Assembly: GCA_007026445.1 (NCBI GenBank)
Contig: VDMD01000002.1
Span: 124,001-188,000, forward strand
Source of the DNA: Schizophyllum amplum
Taxonomy: Eukaryota > Basidiomycota > Agaricomycetes > Agaricales > Schizophyllaceae
Direction: 5' to 3'
Length of the DNA: 64,000 bases
Shown: positions 10,728 through 22,418 of the stretch, one piece after another
Numbering within the stretch: the first letter of the stretch is position 1
Layout of the letters: each line of letters opens with the position of its first letter
Translations under genes and position numbers: made by a program
The notes under the pieces: generated by a model
The model's input: only the letters and a program-made list of their open reading frames with translations
What the model was told of the DNA's origin: nothing
Database searches by the model: none

Positions 10728-12201
10728 ATGCCACAAGACGACGAGCTCGACGAGATCAACGGTATCAAGCCCAAGGTCGTGATGGCAGACGGGGACGAGC
10801 AAGAAGTCAGTTCGCAGTCGAGGTGCGCGCACGGTCTGAGCTACATAGGGTACGAGCTGAACACGGTTGCAGCAATTCGACGTACAAAGTCAAGCGCACT
10901 TGGGATCATTACTATTGGTGAGGAGCCCCCCCCTTCGCGTTCTATTGGCACTTTCATCCCCGTCTCCTGATACGTACACATGAGGCTACAAATACCCCCT
11001 AGTCCCCCGCGCGTAACGACGATTCTAATCATCCCCCAGCACCTGCCCCGCATGGCGCAACCAGGGGGGCGCGCCCACGAACGCCCGCACATGCAAGCAC
11101 CTCAAAGCGCTCCTCGGCGAAGAATACGAGCTCGCGCGCCTCAAGCTCAAGAACCCCTACGGCCAGCAGCCCAAGCCCAGCTCATCCAAGGGCAAGAAGC
11201 GCAAGAAGGCCGACGACGACGACGACGCGGACGCGGACGACAAGCCTGCCTCCAAGAAGTCCAAGCCTGCCTCCAGCAAGCTCAAGGCACCGTTCAAGGA
11301 AGTGCTGCTCGCGAACAAGTGGGACCTCGACGACGGGCTGGACCCCACTGGGTGGTGGATGTCGGAGAAGCTTGATGGTGTACGGTGCGTCTTGCACGAG
11401 CGTTATCTCATCCCCCTACTGAAGATCGCATGCCAGAGTCTACTACGACGGCGAGCGCATGTGGAGTCGCCTCGGTAACCTCTTCACCCCGCCACAATGG
11501 TTCCTCGACAGTGCGTTCCCCGTCTTTCTCCCCATACACGACCGCTCACAGTAGCATTTTATAGAGCTTCCCAAGAACGTCCACCTCGACGGCGAGCTCT
11601 TCGGCGGCCGGGGCACATTCCAGTCCACCGTCTCCATCGTCAAAACCATCAACTCGCCTCACTGGAAGAACATCACCTTCCAAGTCAGATCCTCCTCCAC
11701 AACACCGACAGTCCCTGACCGTATACCCGCAGGTCTTCGACATACCATCACTTGCTTCGCAGCCTTTCGAAGACCGCCTGGACGCGCTGAAGAAGCTCGT
11801 CGGTAAGCGCGGTGGCTCGCAACGATCGCGCCAGGTCGTCCTCGTCTGGCACGAGAAAGTCCGCGACCGCCAGCACGTACTCGACCACCTCAAGCACATC
11901 GAACAACTCGGTGGCGAGGGCGTCATGCTCCGAAAACCTGGCTCGTACGTCGTCTGCGTCTGCATGTCGACACTCGCTCACACCTGTTCTCAGCGCTTAC
12001 GAATTCAAACGCTCGGGCACCTTGCTCAAGGTCAAGGTGAGCTGCATTCCATCTTTGCTGCGCGCGTGTCCCCAATCATCTATTGCGCAGACTTTCTATG
12101 ATGCGGAAGCTCTCGTCACGGGATACTTGCCCGGCAAGGGCAAGCACAAAGGTGCCACAGGCGCGCTCAAGTGCAAGATGGCATCGGGGAGTGTTTCCTG
12201 A
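10728..12201 (+). pseudogene. SWIM-finger DNA ligase, copy A, C-terminally truncated
   Basis: This copy has the same exon order and start (MPQDDELDEING) as the complete gene at 22,419. It keeps the SWIM zinc finger, nucleotidyl-transfer motif I (KLDGVR), the DGELFGGRG block, EGVMLRKP and LLKVK. Near the end an 11-base deletion removes the donor of the second-to-last intron, and a stop appears at 12,199-12,201. Seven bases later the duplication junction cuts off the rest, so the C-terminal OB-fold is lost. Upstream exons stay open and differ from copy B mostly by conservative changes (for example VFDIPS against VFDLPS). It could still make an adenylyltransferase core without the OB domain, but is most simply a truncated duplicate. 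Ligation activity is unlikely without the OB part. Confidence 0.85.
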
Positions 12202-12308
12202 CTTGCGTACCCGGAATTGGCTGGGGAGGCGACTCTCACGTGATGTCATAGGACGTTGAATCGGCATGGATTTTGATAGGTGTCTAGCGCCCATCCCTCC
12301 TTTTGTGG

Positions 12309-12353
12309 GCCCCCGAACATGGGTTCCCCCTACAGGGGCCCATGTCCGGGGGC
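12309..12353. repeat. Near-perfect inverted repeat beside the duplication junction
   Basis: Arms at 12,309-12,323 and 12,339-12,353 are 15 bases each with a single mismatch that would be G-U in RNA. An inner CCCC/GGGG stem closes a 5-base loop. It lies about 100 bases inside unit B from the inferred junction at 12,208/12,209. It could be a fragile site, a terminator-like hairpin or the end of a small element. No flanking duplication is visible. Confidence 0.75.
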
Positions 12354-12379
12354 GTGCCACGACGACGAAGAGACGACTA

Positions 12380-12480
12380 ACTACTGACACGACCTCCCCC
12401 AGCATGACGAGCATGACCTCCCTGGCAGATCTTCACGAGCATGACCCCGACCGGCATGACCTCCCCCGACATACGTCCGG
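12380..12480 (+). repeat. AGCATGACC-type short repeats
   Basis: Four or five loose copies of a GCATGACCTCCCC/AGCATGACC motif, preceded by a splice-acceptor-like ACTAACTACTGACACGACCTCCCCCAG. The part from 12,443 equals the first bases of the window. Confidence 0.5.
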
Positions 12481-13713
12481 CGTGGCGGCGTGGCAGCGAG
12501 AGGGACGACGACGGCGACGGCACGGCGGCGAAAGGGACGACGACGGCGACGGCACGACTGGCGGCGACGGGCACGACCAGCGGCAAGGCGAGCGAGGGGG
12601 GAGGAATGATGGAGGGAAGGACGAGATGGGAGGGGCTTTTATACTCCCTCGAGCCTGCCGGCCGCTGCCCGCCTGCTCGGTAGCGACGAGTACGGGACTG
12701 CGAGGGTGTGCGGAGACGGGCGTCTCAAGGGATAGCGCGAGCTTGTGTGATGTGCGTCCGAGTACCGCTGACTGCGCGCCGAGTGCCCGTCGTTCGTCCT
12801 TGCTGCACTGACCTTGTTCCCTCAGCTCTCGACACCGCGAAAGCGCGCGCGCGCTCGGGCGGCGGGGGGCAGTCGTCCTGTGTAGGAGGGGGGGCGGTCT
12901 GTTGTGTCTTTTTGCGACCCAGGGACTCGGTGGCGCAGTAAGCTCTTGTAGGCAGTCATAGGTAGCCGAATATAACCGCCTTTGTGCCTGTCACGCAGAG
13001 CGCGCGTCGTTCGTCCTCGCCTTGTTTCCTCAGCTATCGACATGGGGAAAGCGCGCTCGCACTCGGACGACGAGGGCCAGTCGTTCTGTGTGAGAGGGAG
13101 GCCCTTCTGTGCGAGAGGGAGACCTGGCTTGACGAGTCGAATCACTTGTCCCGAATACAACACCGCCTGTGCCTTTCATGCCCGAGTCCCCGCGCCCTCT
13201 CATCGCCGCGCCAAGCCTCCCACAGTCACGCAAGTTTCAACTCCATTGTATTCGTTCAAGCCATTATATTCTCGCATGTCACTTCTTCAAGTCATTGTAT
13301 TTCTACCCAGTCTTCGTGTTTCTTCAAGGCATTGGTAAGATGCTTTTATTCCCAGAGCTACTCAACTATACAGTAGGGTTCTACTCTAACTACAACGCTT
13401 CCGTGCCCTGGAGCATAGACAAAGACCTACCAAGACATGATATAAAGTCTCCGAACCCGTCCACGACGCCCCCGCGCCGAGTCCTGTATGTCTGTCCCGC
13501 CGCCGCCGAGATCGCGACAGGCCTTCAGCACGCCAAAGGCGTCACTGGAGTCGACCCCAATGCCGTGCACACGTCCCCGAGAGTGGCGAGGATCCCGATG
13601 ACGAAGGGCGACGTCGAGAGCGGCGCGAAATTACATTTGATAAAGGAACATCACCAAAATACGAACCAAGGGCACACTGCACTCACAAGACGCATATGCA
13701 CGGCGCGAACCCT

Positions 13714-14438
13714 GCTCGCCGGACGCCGATACGTTGTTTCGTCGCTTGGTGGGTGCCAGGGGGCGCAGACGGTAGGCGTTCCCGAGCGCAGATCGCATAC
13801 AACGAAGGCGAGAGATCTACAGGGCTCGTCAGCGCAAGATTGACTAACAAACAGACACTCACCAAGGGTCCGCTCGGCGGACGGCGATCTATATACTCAT
13901 CGCCTACGTCGTCGTCCCCGAAGCATTGAGCTCGTCTTGACAATAATGAGTTCATTGAGGCCAAGGCGTCTCGACGAGCTGTACAACGTCAAGCGCTTCA
14001 CTCGCCGGGACGGCGATACGTGTACTGATCGCCTAAGCGAGTGAGTACTGACCGCCGTCAGAGGCTCGATCACAACGAGGTTAGCAACATGATGAACATG
14101 AATAGATATGACTCACCTCGCTCGCCGGACGGCGATACATATACTCATTGCCTAGGCGTCTTGATCGCGAGAGAGCAATAGAAAACGTTTGACGATAGCC
14201 AGCGCGACGCGCAGGTGAAGAAGTCGGTCTTGAGGGCGTAACCCGTCTTGAGGGGGTGGTCTAGGCGACGTCCAGCGCGTCTTCAGGCGCGTCTCGAACG
14301 ACGTGGGGCGCCGATCACGCTGCTCGCGGGACGTCAATACATGTACTCATCGCCTAGTGAGTCAGTCAGCAATGTCTTGTAAAGCCAGGTAACTCACGCA
14401 CCTCGCTCGCCGGAAGGCGATACATATACTCATCGCCT
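13714..14438 (-). repeat. Six interspersed 33-base inverted-repeat modules (unit B)
   Basis: Second copy of the module series at 1,272-1,996, shifted by 12,442 bases with no visible change. The same GGCGAT/ATCGCC stems and minus-strand splice-like flanks are present. Confidence 0.6.
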
Positions 14439-14539
14439 GCAAGCCCCGCGTCAGCATCGGTCCGCGACACTGAGAACATATTCAGCAATGTAACTGACAG
14501 AATCAATATCAATTACTCACAGCAGAACGCCAGTTCAAA

Positions 14540-15628
14540 GGCGGCGCTAAGCGCCGCCCCCGAGCGCGGCCTCCGGCCGCGCGATCTCTCCGCCGCCCTG
14601 CGGCATGCCGCCCCATCGCCGAGACTCCTCCACCCGAGTCCTGATAAAACCGTCAACAAGAAGGCACTGCTGCGAGAAAAGCGAAACTCACCAGAAATAA
14701 CGGCGGCGCTACGCGCCGCCCCCAAGCGCGGCCTCCGGCCGCGCGGTCTCTCCTCGCCCCACGGAGTCGCGACCGTCCACCGAGCCCGCTAGATCCCTCC
14801 GCCCTAGTCCCAGCCATAACGTCAGTGAGAGATTATGGCCGCGATCGAGGGGATACTCACGAGAAGAATGGCGGCGCTGCGCGCCGCCCCGGGATGCGCG
14901 GCCTCCGGCCGCACGCGCGTCTCCCTCACCCCGCGGCTGGCGGCGTACCGCCCTCCCACACCGTTGCCGGGGCCCCTCCCCCCAAACTCTACCCAAGACA
15001 TCAATGAAAGATCAAGGCCACGAACGATGGGAAACTCAACAGAAAGAGTGGCGGCGCTGCGCGCCGCCCCCGCGGCCTCCGGCCGCGCACGCCTCTCCCC
15101 CTCCCGCGGCGTGCATCGGCGGCGGCGACACCATATCACCCGAACCCTAGCCATAATATCAGTGAGAGATTGGGACCGCGATTGAATAGACACTCACAAG
15201 GAGAATGGCGGCGCTGCGCGCCGCCCCATGCGCGGCCTCCGGCCGCGCGGTCGTCTCCCTCGTCCCGCGGCATCGTAACCTCCCGCACCGTCGCCGAGAC
15301 CATACCACTTGATCCTGACCAACACGTCAATGAGAAGTCAGCGCCGCAAACAATGAAAGACTCACCAAAGTATGAAGTAAGGCGACGACGGCGCTGCGCG
15401 CCGTCGCCGTGTGCGCGGCCACAGCCACGCTCGATGCTCTCCCCTGTCCACAATGTCGACGCACCGCCGCAGCGGGACTTCTGTGTCCGGCGTTAATATG
15501 AGAACAAAACAAAGGCACAATGAAACTCACCAAACCACATCCCCATGCCCACCCGCGTAGCGAAGTAAACGTCCAGATCAACGACAGGAGACGCAGAGTG
15601 ATGGCGGCGCTCAGCGCCTCCCATCCCG
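14540..15628 (-). repeat. Double-hairpin array (unit B)
   Basis: Copy of the array at 2,098-3,186, shifted by 12,442 bases and apparently identical. It has the same seven modules and the same embedded minus-strand intron-like segments. Confidence 0.75.
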
Positions 15629-18600
15629 CGGTCGCCATCGTGGGCGCGTCGACGACGACGACGTCCTAGACGCACGGAGAAAACGAGGATGACTGCGACG
15701 AGGTCAGCGGGGTACACGACGCGGGTGTGAGGACATACCATGAGCACGAACACGGCGGCGACGCGACGCGTCGCTACCTCCTACGGTCTCGAGCATAGGC
15801 TGACAAATGGACAGTCAACGTTTGGAAGAGGCGTGTCGAGCTCTACTCACCCTGAGCCACCGAGAGTCGTTGTCATTGACGGCGTCGGCGGCGACAGCGG
15901 AAAGACGATACTAAGGGCGGCGCGTCGGGGAGGGAGGGGGCACGATGGTTGAAAAAGAGGGGAAGTTCGCTGGGAGCCGGTATATATATGGGCGTCGGAG
16001 CTAAAGGGAGCCGAGCAAGATACTTACCCTCGTACGTGGCAGATCTCGTCGCCCCGATCGTCAACAATGGAGTCGTTATTCGGCCGCGGATTAGGTGCCC
16101 GCCGCGCCGTCAAGTGGGGACGTTCAAATTCACCGCAATACCCGTATCGCGTGAAGCAGAATGAGAGCCACAGAGGGCAGGCAAATCAGCACCGAGTCAA
16201 GAAAAAGGAATGGCACCGGTTGGCGTAGTCCGTGATGGACGGTCGTGATGGTCGGGAACAACAAGAACAATGGACGCGTCGGTCGGTCCGGGCACCGAAG
16301 TTGAACTTGACGGGAATTGTCCACCTCCCTCACCTCTACTGCGGGCTCTGCTCGCCGTGAAAGAGTTGCTCATCGGCTCCGCTCAGGCTTCTGACGCTCC
16401 GTTAAAATTTACAGCGCGCCCGTAGCTCTGGATCGGCCGGAATTCGGGGTGCACTTGTAGCGTGGATGCAGGGATTCCCGCCCTCCGCGGCGCGTAGACA
16501 CACTTTCTCAACCTCCTAAGTTAGACAGTTTCCCTGGAGTTTGATGCATGGAAAATGCGTACCTAATCGGACGCAAGTCCTGAGCGGGCGCGATCGAGCC
16601 ACCTGTTCGTTGTCAAAAGTTCAACGCACGTTCAATCTGTGCACATCTGCTCGTCCCGCAGCGCGAGCAAGACACCGGCTCGTCTTCTGTCTTGCAGTAT
16701 GATATATCATGATACCTGAGGGCGCAGTCAGTCGAACCCAACATACAAGATGAGTATGGAAACCAGATTCGCAACACGGACTCCCTCGTACGACCATGCG
16801 CGCCACACCCTTCCCCACCTCCCCGCTCGCCTGTCACCCCGAATCTTCCATCCCCGGGCCTGTCTCGAACGCCCGCGCAGTCTGACAAACATCCTCGCAT
16901 TACACCCGCATCACTCCGCGCCACCATCACCGACAGTAGCGCAGTGCTCACCGACTCTGCTCGCAGAGAAAAAGTTCAACATGTACACTCGCGTTTCCAA
17001 CCTCCTGACTCTGCCGTTGCGCCGCGTCTTTCTAGTGCATTCCCGTCGCCGACTCTTCATTTCGTGAACCGAATACGTTGGCGTCGCTGATAGATCGGAA
17101 GCACGAGATCGTGCGGCGAATGCTGCGCTCGTCCTCCGTGTTGCTGCAAAGTTCAACGTCGAAGTTCAACATATTCACTCACTCATGCCCCTCCCCCCGA
17201 GCTCTGCAAGTTCGGCAAGCAGCTTCACGCGATGCTCAATCTACGGCAAGAAATGCATCGCTGCTGCATAGACGACACGCAACAGGGCGAGCTGCACGCA
17301 GCGGTTCGTGCGCGCCACCCGAGGTCAACAAGGCCTACCAAATGCAGCGGTATGACGTCCTCGCCGCGTGCATCAGGGCCCGGCGGCAAGGCAACTTAGA
17401 TAGACTAGGTTTGCGTTGCCGATCAGGACGGTCGTCGGACATGAAGCGCTGTTCGGGTTGGCGCGCGCCACTCGAGGACTCGCTCGTCGTTTTCGAGGCA
17501 GGCGGAGTTCGTTTGAGCGGCGGAGACGCACGATTAGGCAGGTAGATATTCGATAGTAGCCCATCAGTACGAAGAGCATGCAGAAGTCGACGCAGACATC
17601 GTCCGCGGGCGATGATGACGGTCGGGAACAGCATGAATAAGGATCGTCGCAGTCGGTCCGGCACGCCGAAGTTCAACTTGTCCCCATCATCCATGTCCTC
17701 CTCACCCATCGCGCGCCTCCAGCGCCTCGGATAAAAGCCTGTTCGCTTCCAGTTATCCTCCGATGACTATCTGTGAATCTAGAACGCTGCCACCGTCCTG
17801 GATCCGCTGGAACTCGCAGAACATTCACGCCCTGCACCAAAACGCGCGTCTCCACCTTCCGGAGCGCGACCGTGGCCTCGCCAAGTACCGCGATGGGTCC
17901 AGCCAATATCCGTACGGCATCACCTCGCTTCAGAACTCGGGTACGTATCCCCGATGGGCGAGATCTGTGTTCTTTCTTATCGTTCTGGAAGGTCTAGGAT
18001 GTTTGAGTGTGGAACTCGACGTCTTTACCGTCGTAAGTTGACATCCGCCCAAAAAATATTTCTCACCAAATCCTGACTGCATAGGGGAAGTTGGACGACC
18101 CTCGGTGTCCTATATCTCTCTGCGCAACCGTCAGTGGGTGCTATTGCGCAAAGGGCGACGATTTTATTATGTGGCGCTGTTTCCCGCCCGCTCGTAACAT
18201 GCGCATCTCGCATCGGACAACCAATATTTGTACCGCATACTTCTTCGGACATACGTGGGACATTATGTACAAAGTCCTGGACGCGTCCGCCCTCTGTACA
18301 TTGCACAGTGCGTCACCCCTTTCTCGTCGTTCCCCACCTCGTCGCCCTCCCAATCTTCCACCGCTCGCTTATCCTGAAACGCCAATGACTCATTCAGGAG
18401 ATTCGACCTTGCGGTCGATCTCGTGCCGACCGCCGACGGCCGCACGCACGCGCCACCGCGCATAGTGCATACACCCTCTCGACGCGCCGAATCTTCCGCC
18501 CCGCTGTCGTCCATTTCCGTGCTCGCCGCTTGCTCGATACCGCTAGTCTACTCGGGTCCCCGTATTACCGACGCGGAATGCGGGATGCTTGCGCTGCCCT

Positions 18601-19514
18601 CGCATCCTCAACATGTTCGTTTTCATTTCCCGGGTCATTCACAGCGACTTACAGTGCGCAGGAAACGCTAGTTCTGCATATACACGGCGGAGATGCGTAT
18701 CTCCGAGGTCCCCGAGCACAATCTTCTTTGGACGGAGCGCGAGCGCGGCGGAGACGACGCGCCTTCAGCGCGTTCGCTGGCGCGGCCTTGTTCAACAACA
18801 AGGATCTCCCGATGGGGAAAGGCCTTACGTTGTCATCTTCAACCTCCACCTCGATTTTTCCGCCCCACTCTCGCGGGGTTCTCGGCTGCGGGACGCGTCA
18901 CATATCAGCTCGGGTGCGTGCTCATGTCGCGAAGCGAAGCGGTACTGAATGTGGTGCTCATTTAGGACATCGTCAAGCGACACCCACACTGCGAGAGGGC
19001 GCTTCACGCAAAGCTCGACCTGCCGTATCGCCAGCTCTTCCCCGCGGAGGTTGATCAAGACTCACCGCACTCGGCGGACATGCACGGACGACGCCGCACG
19101 GCCTGGGAGAGCGGATACGCATTCAATGTTCAAAGTCGAACCTCCTGAACGGAGGCGCGTGTGTCGGTACGCCACCGGAGGCGCGTGTGTCGGTGCGCCA
19201 CCGAATCTTCCGCCCTTTCGTAAGTCGATCTCGACCCCCGATTTTCCCGGCGGTACACCCTGTTCGGTAGCCGGTGACTAGATGAGCTGCTGACGTGTGC
19301 GTTTCAAGGAGGTTGGAAAGGTTGTTCGCGCGGGGGTATAAGGGTCGGCGCCGGGGTATAAGGGTCGGGGGGAGATGGGGAGATTGGGGCAGCGCTCTTG
19401 CGTTTCCCCTCGTTGACTATTCCCCGCCGCCGCTATCTTTCCCTCGCCTCCTCGCCTTCGCCCGCCGCCGCCTTGGCCGCCGTCGCCTTCGCCTTCCTCC
19501 ACCGCCATCGACAC

Positions 19515-19755
19515 CCGCTCGCCGACATGGACGCTGAGCTCGCCGACATGGACGCCCGCTCGCCGACATGGACACCAAGCTCGCCGACATGGACACCCGC
19601 TCGCCGACTTGGCCGTCGCCTTCGCCTTCCCCCACCGCCTCGACACCCGCTCGCCGACATGGACACCCACTCTTCGACTTGGACTCCCGCTCGCCGACTT
19701 GGACTCCCGCTCGACGACTTGGACTCCCGCTCGACGACTTGGACGTCGGGCTTGA
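19515..19755 (+). repeat. 18-base minisatellite, expanded (unit B)
   Basis: About thirteen copies of the CGCTCGCCGACATGGACN unit, interrupted once by a GCCTTCGCCTTCC block. It matches the shorter array at 7,083-7,225, so copy number changed after the duplication. Confidence 0.7.
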
Positions 19756-19919
19756 CACCGTGAGTCTGACCGCCACCCTATTCGTCTAATAGTCGCTGAT
19801 CTTTATTTTAGGTGTTCTCTGTATCATAGGTGTCTTCACGCTCGCTCATGCGCCGCGCCCGCTAGTCACGCCCTCCACGACGGCGCGCTCCTCCACGACG
19901 GCGCGCTCCTCCACGACGG

Positions 19920-20012
19920 CGCGCCCTCCTCACCGCTATGATGATCGAGCTCACCGCTATGATGATCGAGCTCACCGCTATGATGATCGAGCTCACCGCT
20001 ATGCTGATCGGT
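19920..20012 (+). repeat. 21-base repeat CTCACCGCTATGATGATCGAG, about 4 copies
   Basis: An expanded array in unit B. Unit A has the motif about 1.5 times near 7,750-7,788. It is preceded by three 15-base units of CTCCACGACGGCGCG at about 19,875-19,924. Confidence 0.7.
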
Positions 20013-20554
20013 AAGTCGACTCAGTGATATTCGTCGACCGTCGCGCTGACTCTCTTTGCATTCTAGATTACTTTTGCCTTGCGTCCGCTACCCCCTGTCA
20101 CCCCCAACACGCTGTTTGTCGGCGCGCGATCGGTATGTTTGATTGATCCATATTTTTTTTGCGACTGTCGTGCTAATGCTCTTGTTTTCCAGATAATCTT
20201 TGTGGTTGCGAAATAGCCCGTGAACGCCCTCCGCCCTCCGCCCGTCCCGTGCTACTGGTAACTGTGAGATGAGTGCAACGCCACGATCTTTCTCGCCCGT
20301 CGTACTGACTCTTCTCTCACAGATTACGTGGACGACGTTGTCGTGTTCGCTGCGTGGGCGGCGGCGCTGTTGTGCTCTCCGCTTGGATGGCGTCGTCGTG
20401 CTCGCCGTTGGGGACGGCGTTGTCGTGCTCGCCGTTCGGACGACGTTGTCGTGCTCGCCGTTGGCGTTGTCGTGCTCTCCGCTTGGATGGCGTTGTCGTG
20501 TTCGACGTCGCCCGCGGGAATTTTGACGGGAGCGAGCGTAACTTTACTTTCAGA

Positions 20555-21800
20555 GAGGGGAGGGCGGGTTGATTCTACGGGGGTCAGTTGATTTTACGCG
20601 GGCGGGTTGATTCTACGCGGGCCACTTGATTTTACGGGGGCCACTTGATTTCACGCGGGCGCGTTGATTTTACGCGGGCGGGTTGATTTTACGGGGGCGA
20701 GTCGACTGTTATTTCCAGGCAGGTTGAATTTTACTGTGCCGAAGGGGGGAGGGGGGGGGGAGATTTTTATTTGCACGGCGTGCGAGGGGGGATTTGTACG
20801 AGAGGGGGAGGGGGATTTGTATTTCTACAAGGGGGGACGGGCGATTTGTACTTCTACGAGGGGGGAGCGGGAGTCGTATTTCTACGAGGGGGGACGGGCG
20901 ATTTGTATATCTACGAGGGGGAGGGTTAACTTTACGAGGGGGGAGGGGTTGGTTGTTATGTATACGAAAGGGATGGTTAAGTTTACGAGGGCGGTATGTA
21001 TTTCTACGAGGGGGAGGGGGCGGTTGACTCGTGCGGGAGGGGGGTATTTGTGAAGGCGAGGGGGGGGGGGGGGGGTGTCTGCGAAAGCGAGGGGGGGGCG
21101 TCTGCGAAGGCGAGGGGGGGCGTCTGGGAAGGCGAGGGGGGAGTGTCTTGGAAGGCAAGGGGGGCGCTGCGAAGGCGGGGTGGAGGGGGGGGAAGGTATG
21201 TGTTACGAGGTACGGGGGAGGGGGAGGTAACACCAACAGACGGAGGGCAGGGGTAGACAGAGGGGTAGGAGGGTAGACGGCGGGTTGACGAAAGTCAGGA
21301 TAGGTACAAGGTAGGTAGAGCAATTGGAGTTGGTATGAAAGCACGTTATCGGCTTTTTACGATGGGTGAGGGTTCTCTGCACGAGGGGGGAGGGTTGTCT
21401 GTACGAGAGCGGTTGACTTTACGAGGGCGAGGGCGGGGGTGACTTGTCACTTGCGTGGCAAGGGGGATGCGTTCACGAAGGCGAGGGGCGAGTATTTGTA
21501 TAGCAAGGGTGCGTTTGCGGGAAGGGGGGGAGTATCTGCGAAAGCGAGGAAGGGGGAGGTAAATAGATGGAGGGGAGGGGAGGTACTTGGACGGAGAAGT
21601 AGGGGGGGGGGGGGGGGTGGAGGAGCGGGTACAACGTAGGTAGGCTTGATGCAATGCAACTTGTTTTTGAAGCACGTTATTGAGTTTGTGGGGGCGAGGG
21701 GGAGTGAAGGTGTGAGGGGGAGACGAGAGCGAGAGCGGGGAGGGGAGGGGCCGAAGGGGGCGTGGAGGGGTGAAGGGGGCGTGGAAGGATGGGCTATAGT
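20555..21800 (+). repeat. Strand-asymmetric G-rich degenerate repeat tract (unit B)
   Basis: Homologue of the tract at 8,660-9,960 with different copy numbers: about seven 19-base TTGATTTTACGCGGGCGGG units (20,566-20,700), fewer 28-base units, and GAAGGCGAGGGGG units at 21,050-21,180. Homopolymer G runs of more than 12 bases occur near 21,060 and 21,604, where base calls are likely unreliable. Confidence 0.8.
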
Positions 21801-22418
21801 GGAAGGAGGTTGAGTCGGCGAGGGGAGAGAGAGGGGGGATTGTTGCTAGTAATGTCAGGGTGTTCCCTCTTCGCCCTTCCTCGCCCCTCCCGTTCATCGC
21901 CCCCCCTTCGCGGGCGTCGTCGTTTGCAGCGGCGCCTTTCCTCCTGCCTTTCGGTTCTGGTAAAGCTTTCGTCAATTGGTCAGTGCGAGTTTGAGGTGCG
22001 AGGATTGGGTGAAGCTGGAGGGCGAGGGGGCGAGGGAAGCGGTAGCGGCAGGTGAAGTTCCCAAGACAAGAAGCGCACCGTCGTCATAGGGCGCGGCGTG
22101 GTGAAGTAAAGTGCAAAGGGGAGAGGGATGATGGCAGTGCACTTGCACGCGAGCTTGAGGAAGGGGATCTCCGCAGGAAGCTTTTATGAATAGGCACGCG
22201 CGAAGTCTCAACGAACTTGAGAGCGCGTAGAGCGAGGCGGATCTACGTCCCGTCTGAACACGGCGCATTCGGCGCGGTCGATGCAGACGCCAGTGAGTCA
22301 CCGTCACGCCAGTCCCCGGTCCCGGTCCCGCAACCATGTCTCGGTACCGTTCAGCACAAGTCGTTGCTCCTGCAAGTTCGACACTCGTTTCCCCCGTCAA
22401 TCGACACTGCTTACCGTG

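Larger units (their letters stand above)
1..12208 (+). repeat. Tandem segmental duplication, unit A (left end outside window)
   Basis: This is the first of two head-to-tail copies of a roughly 12 kb segment. Positions 1-6,993 reappear without visible difference at 12,443-19,435 (offset 12,442). From 6,994 on the copies differ by substitutions and indels, and by the ligase gene the offset has shrunk to 11,691. The unit ends inside the ligase gene: the 15 bases at 12,194-12,208 match 23,911-23,925, and after that unit A switches to sequence not found in the intact ligase. Unit A should therefore begin about 234 bases left of the window. No flanking terminal repeats or target duplications are visible, so a plain tandem duplication is the simplest reading. 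Confidence 0.93.
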
